DNA of 22,441 nt from a virus. The stretch covers positions 1 through 22,441 of the IMG/VR virus record IMGVR_UViG_3300042450_000422. One strand, 5' to 3'. Below, in pieces: positions 21,724-22,441 of the stretch. Positions within the stretch are counted from its first letter, which is position 1. Each line of letters starts with the position of its first letter. A model generated the notes under the pieces. The model was not told the origin of the DNA. It was given only the letters and a program-made list of their open reading frames with translations, and did no database searches. A program made the position numbers and the translations under genes.

Positions 21724-22374
21724 TTATCGAATTACTTGTGTTTTGTGTTCGTAAATTTCAATACCATCAATCTTCACCACACCGCACTTTTCCATAGCCT
21801 TTGTAAGTGGTGTGAGCAAGTCTTGGTAGTCTATACATTCAGCAGCAAATAATACATTAAGTACCATTGACCAGTTCACTTCACCATTGATTCTTGCTTT
21901 CTTAGTAACCCTAATGTTCTTAGGTTGCTCAGTATTGATGCTAACTGCTTGGTCAACAAAGTAACCAGCTAAAGTATTGAATACATCAAAGGGTGCATCT
22001 TCTAATGCTTTCTCAGATTCAATCCTTAGTTTCTCATTTGCCTCACGTTGTACCCTTTCTAACTCTTCATTGTAGGCTAACATCTTACTCTTAGCAGATT
22101 CAATGTACTTCTTAAGTGGCTCAACTGCTTCTTTCTCCACGTCCATGATTTGCTTCTTGTATGCATCAAGTGGTGATGTAATAGCCTTACGACTTGATTC
22201 AATTGATTTAACGACTTCATTTGCTAATTTGATAGTATGCTCAGTAATGTCGTAAGATAGTTTGTCCTCGACCTTATTTGGTGCATCATTGATTAGTTGT
22301 TGAGCCTTCAGATTATTAGGGTCATTAATGACTTGGTATAGCGAATCTATTTTTAATGTGAGTTCTGCTTTCAT
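21724..22374 (-). CDS. Coiled-coil phage protein in the recombination module (216 aa)
   Basis: The product begins MKAELTLKIDSLYQVINDPN. A long charged helical segment (about residues 45-125, including VVKSIESSRKAITSPLDAYK and VEPLKKYIESAKSKMLAYNE) should form coiled coil. 'ESSRKAITSPLDAYKKQIMD' resembles the DUF1351-like phage proteins that neighbour recombinases and contact single-stranded DNA or the exonuclease. A compact C-terminal domain follows. It lies immediately upstream of the exonuclease group, behind a GC-rich hairpin. Function is inference. Confidence 0.62.
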   Translation of the reverse strand: MKAELTLKIDSLYQVINDPNNLKAQQLINDAPNKVEDKLSYDITEHTIKLANEVVKSIESSRKAITSPLDAYKKQIMDVEKEAVEPLKKYIESAKSKMLAYNEELERVQREANEKLRIESEKALEDAPFDVFNTLAGYFVDQAVSINTEQPKNIRVTKKARINGEVNWSMVLNVLFAAECIDYQDLLTPLTKAMEKCGVVKIDGIEIYEHKTQVIR

Positions 22375-22389
22375 AGTGATTGATTTTAA

Positions 22390-22409
22390 GGAGGGCTATT
22401 ACACCCTCC
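22390..22409 (-). terminator. GC-rich hairpin upstream of coiled-coil gene
   Basis: GGAGGG and CCCTCC form a perfect 6-bp stem with an 8-base loop in the gap before the 216-aa gene. On the minus strand it is followed by TTAAAATC, not a true T-run, so termination would be weak. It could instead be an mRNA-processing or stabilising site between genes. Confidence 0.35.
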
Positions 22410-22418
22410 ATTGATTAA

Positions 22419-22441
22419 TTAAAAAGGTAATTTAGTTGGGT
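22419..22441 (-). CDS. C-terminal end of an upstream gene (partial)
   Basis: One minus-strand frame ends P-T-K-L-P-F-stop at 22421-22419, just before the hairpin. A terminal '..LPF' recalls the C-terminal tip of single-stranded DNA-binding proteins (usually DDIPF or DDLPF), which would fit a recombination module, but only six codons are visible and another frame ends nearby too. Too little to assign. Confidence 0.25.

Noticed and set aside
1-22441. CRISPR array, integrase, attachment site or insertion sequence
   Set aside because: No regularly spaced repeats, no recombinase or transposase motifs and no flanking terminal repeats were seen on either strand.

Overview
The window looks like about half of the genome of a tailed double-stranded DNA phage that infects a member of the Bacteroidota. 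Every convincing gene lies on the minus strand, so transcription runs from high to low coordinates. Genes are tightly packed, and many junctions are ATGA, TAATG or TGATG overlaps. Starts lack Shine-Dalgarno motifs and sit behind A/T-rich leaders. The few credible promoters carry TAnnTTTG boxes of the Bacteroidota type. No tRNA, rRNA, CRISPR array, insertion sequence, integrase or attachment site was found.

Replication and recombination module (22441 to about 14300, in transcription order): the last codons of an upstream gene, a coiled-coil protein, an unknown protein with a possible HTH, a RecE-like PD-(D/E)XK exonuclease, two unknown proteins, a VRR-NUC nuclease, a promoter plus a strongly structured RNA element (19465-19575), a DUF6291-type replication protein carrying origin-like repeats, a PP-loop (PAPS reductase-like) enzyme, a DnaB-type helicase, a tiny Cys-rich protein, a Mom-like DNA-modification protein and several small unknown proteins.

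Packaging and virion module (14285 to 1): a small phage protein, the small terminase subunit, a free-standing NUMOD4/HNH homing endonuclease, the large terminase subunit, small accessory proteins including a zinc ribbon, probable tail-assembly chaperones, the tape measure protein, two large tail or baseplate proteins, a virion protein, a glycosyltransferase, a methyltransferase and a probable portal protein that runs off the left edge. No capsid gene is seen; it probably lies further left.

The most striking observation is in the large terminase gene. Its reading frame is broken exactly inside the Walker A loop by a 41-nt insertion (13077-13117). The insertion forms a 9-bp hairpin with a GAAA tetraloop and holds stop codons in both relevant frames. 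Synonymous Arg codons (CGA and CGT) flank it, and an HNH endonuclease gene lies just upstream. This resembles the T4 gene 60 translational bypass with its neighbouring mobA endonuclease, and may be a new bypass or tiny mobile element. Other notable points are the kissing-loop RNA with its own promoter, an apparent total absence of GATC across 22.4 kb beside a Mom-like gene, origin-like repeats inside the DUF6291 gene, and a compositionally foreign block in a tail protein. All functional calls come from reading the sequence by eye, without database searches.
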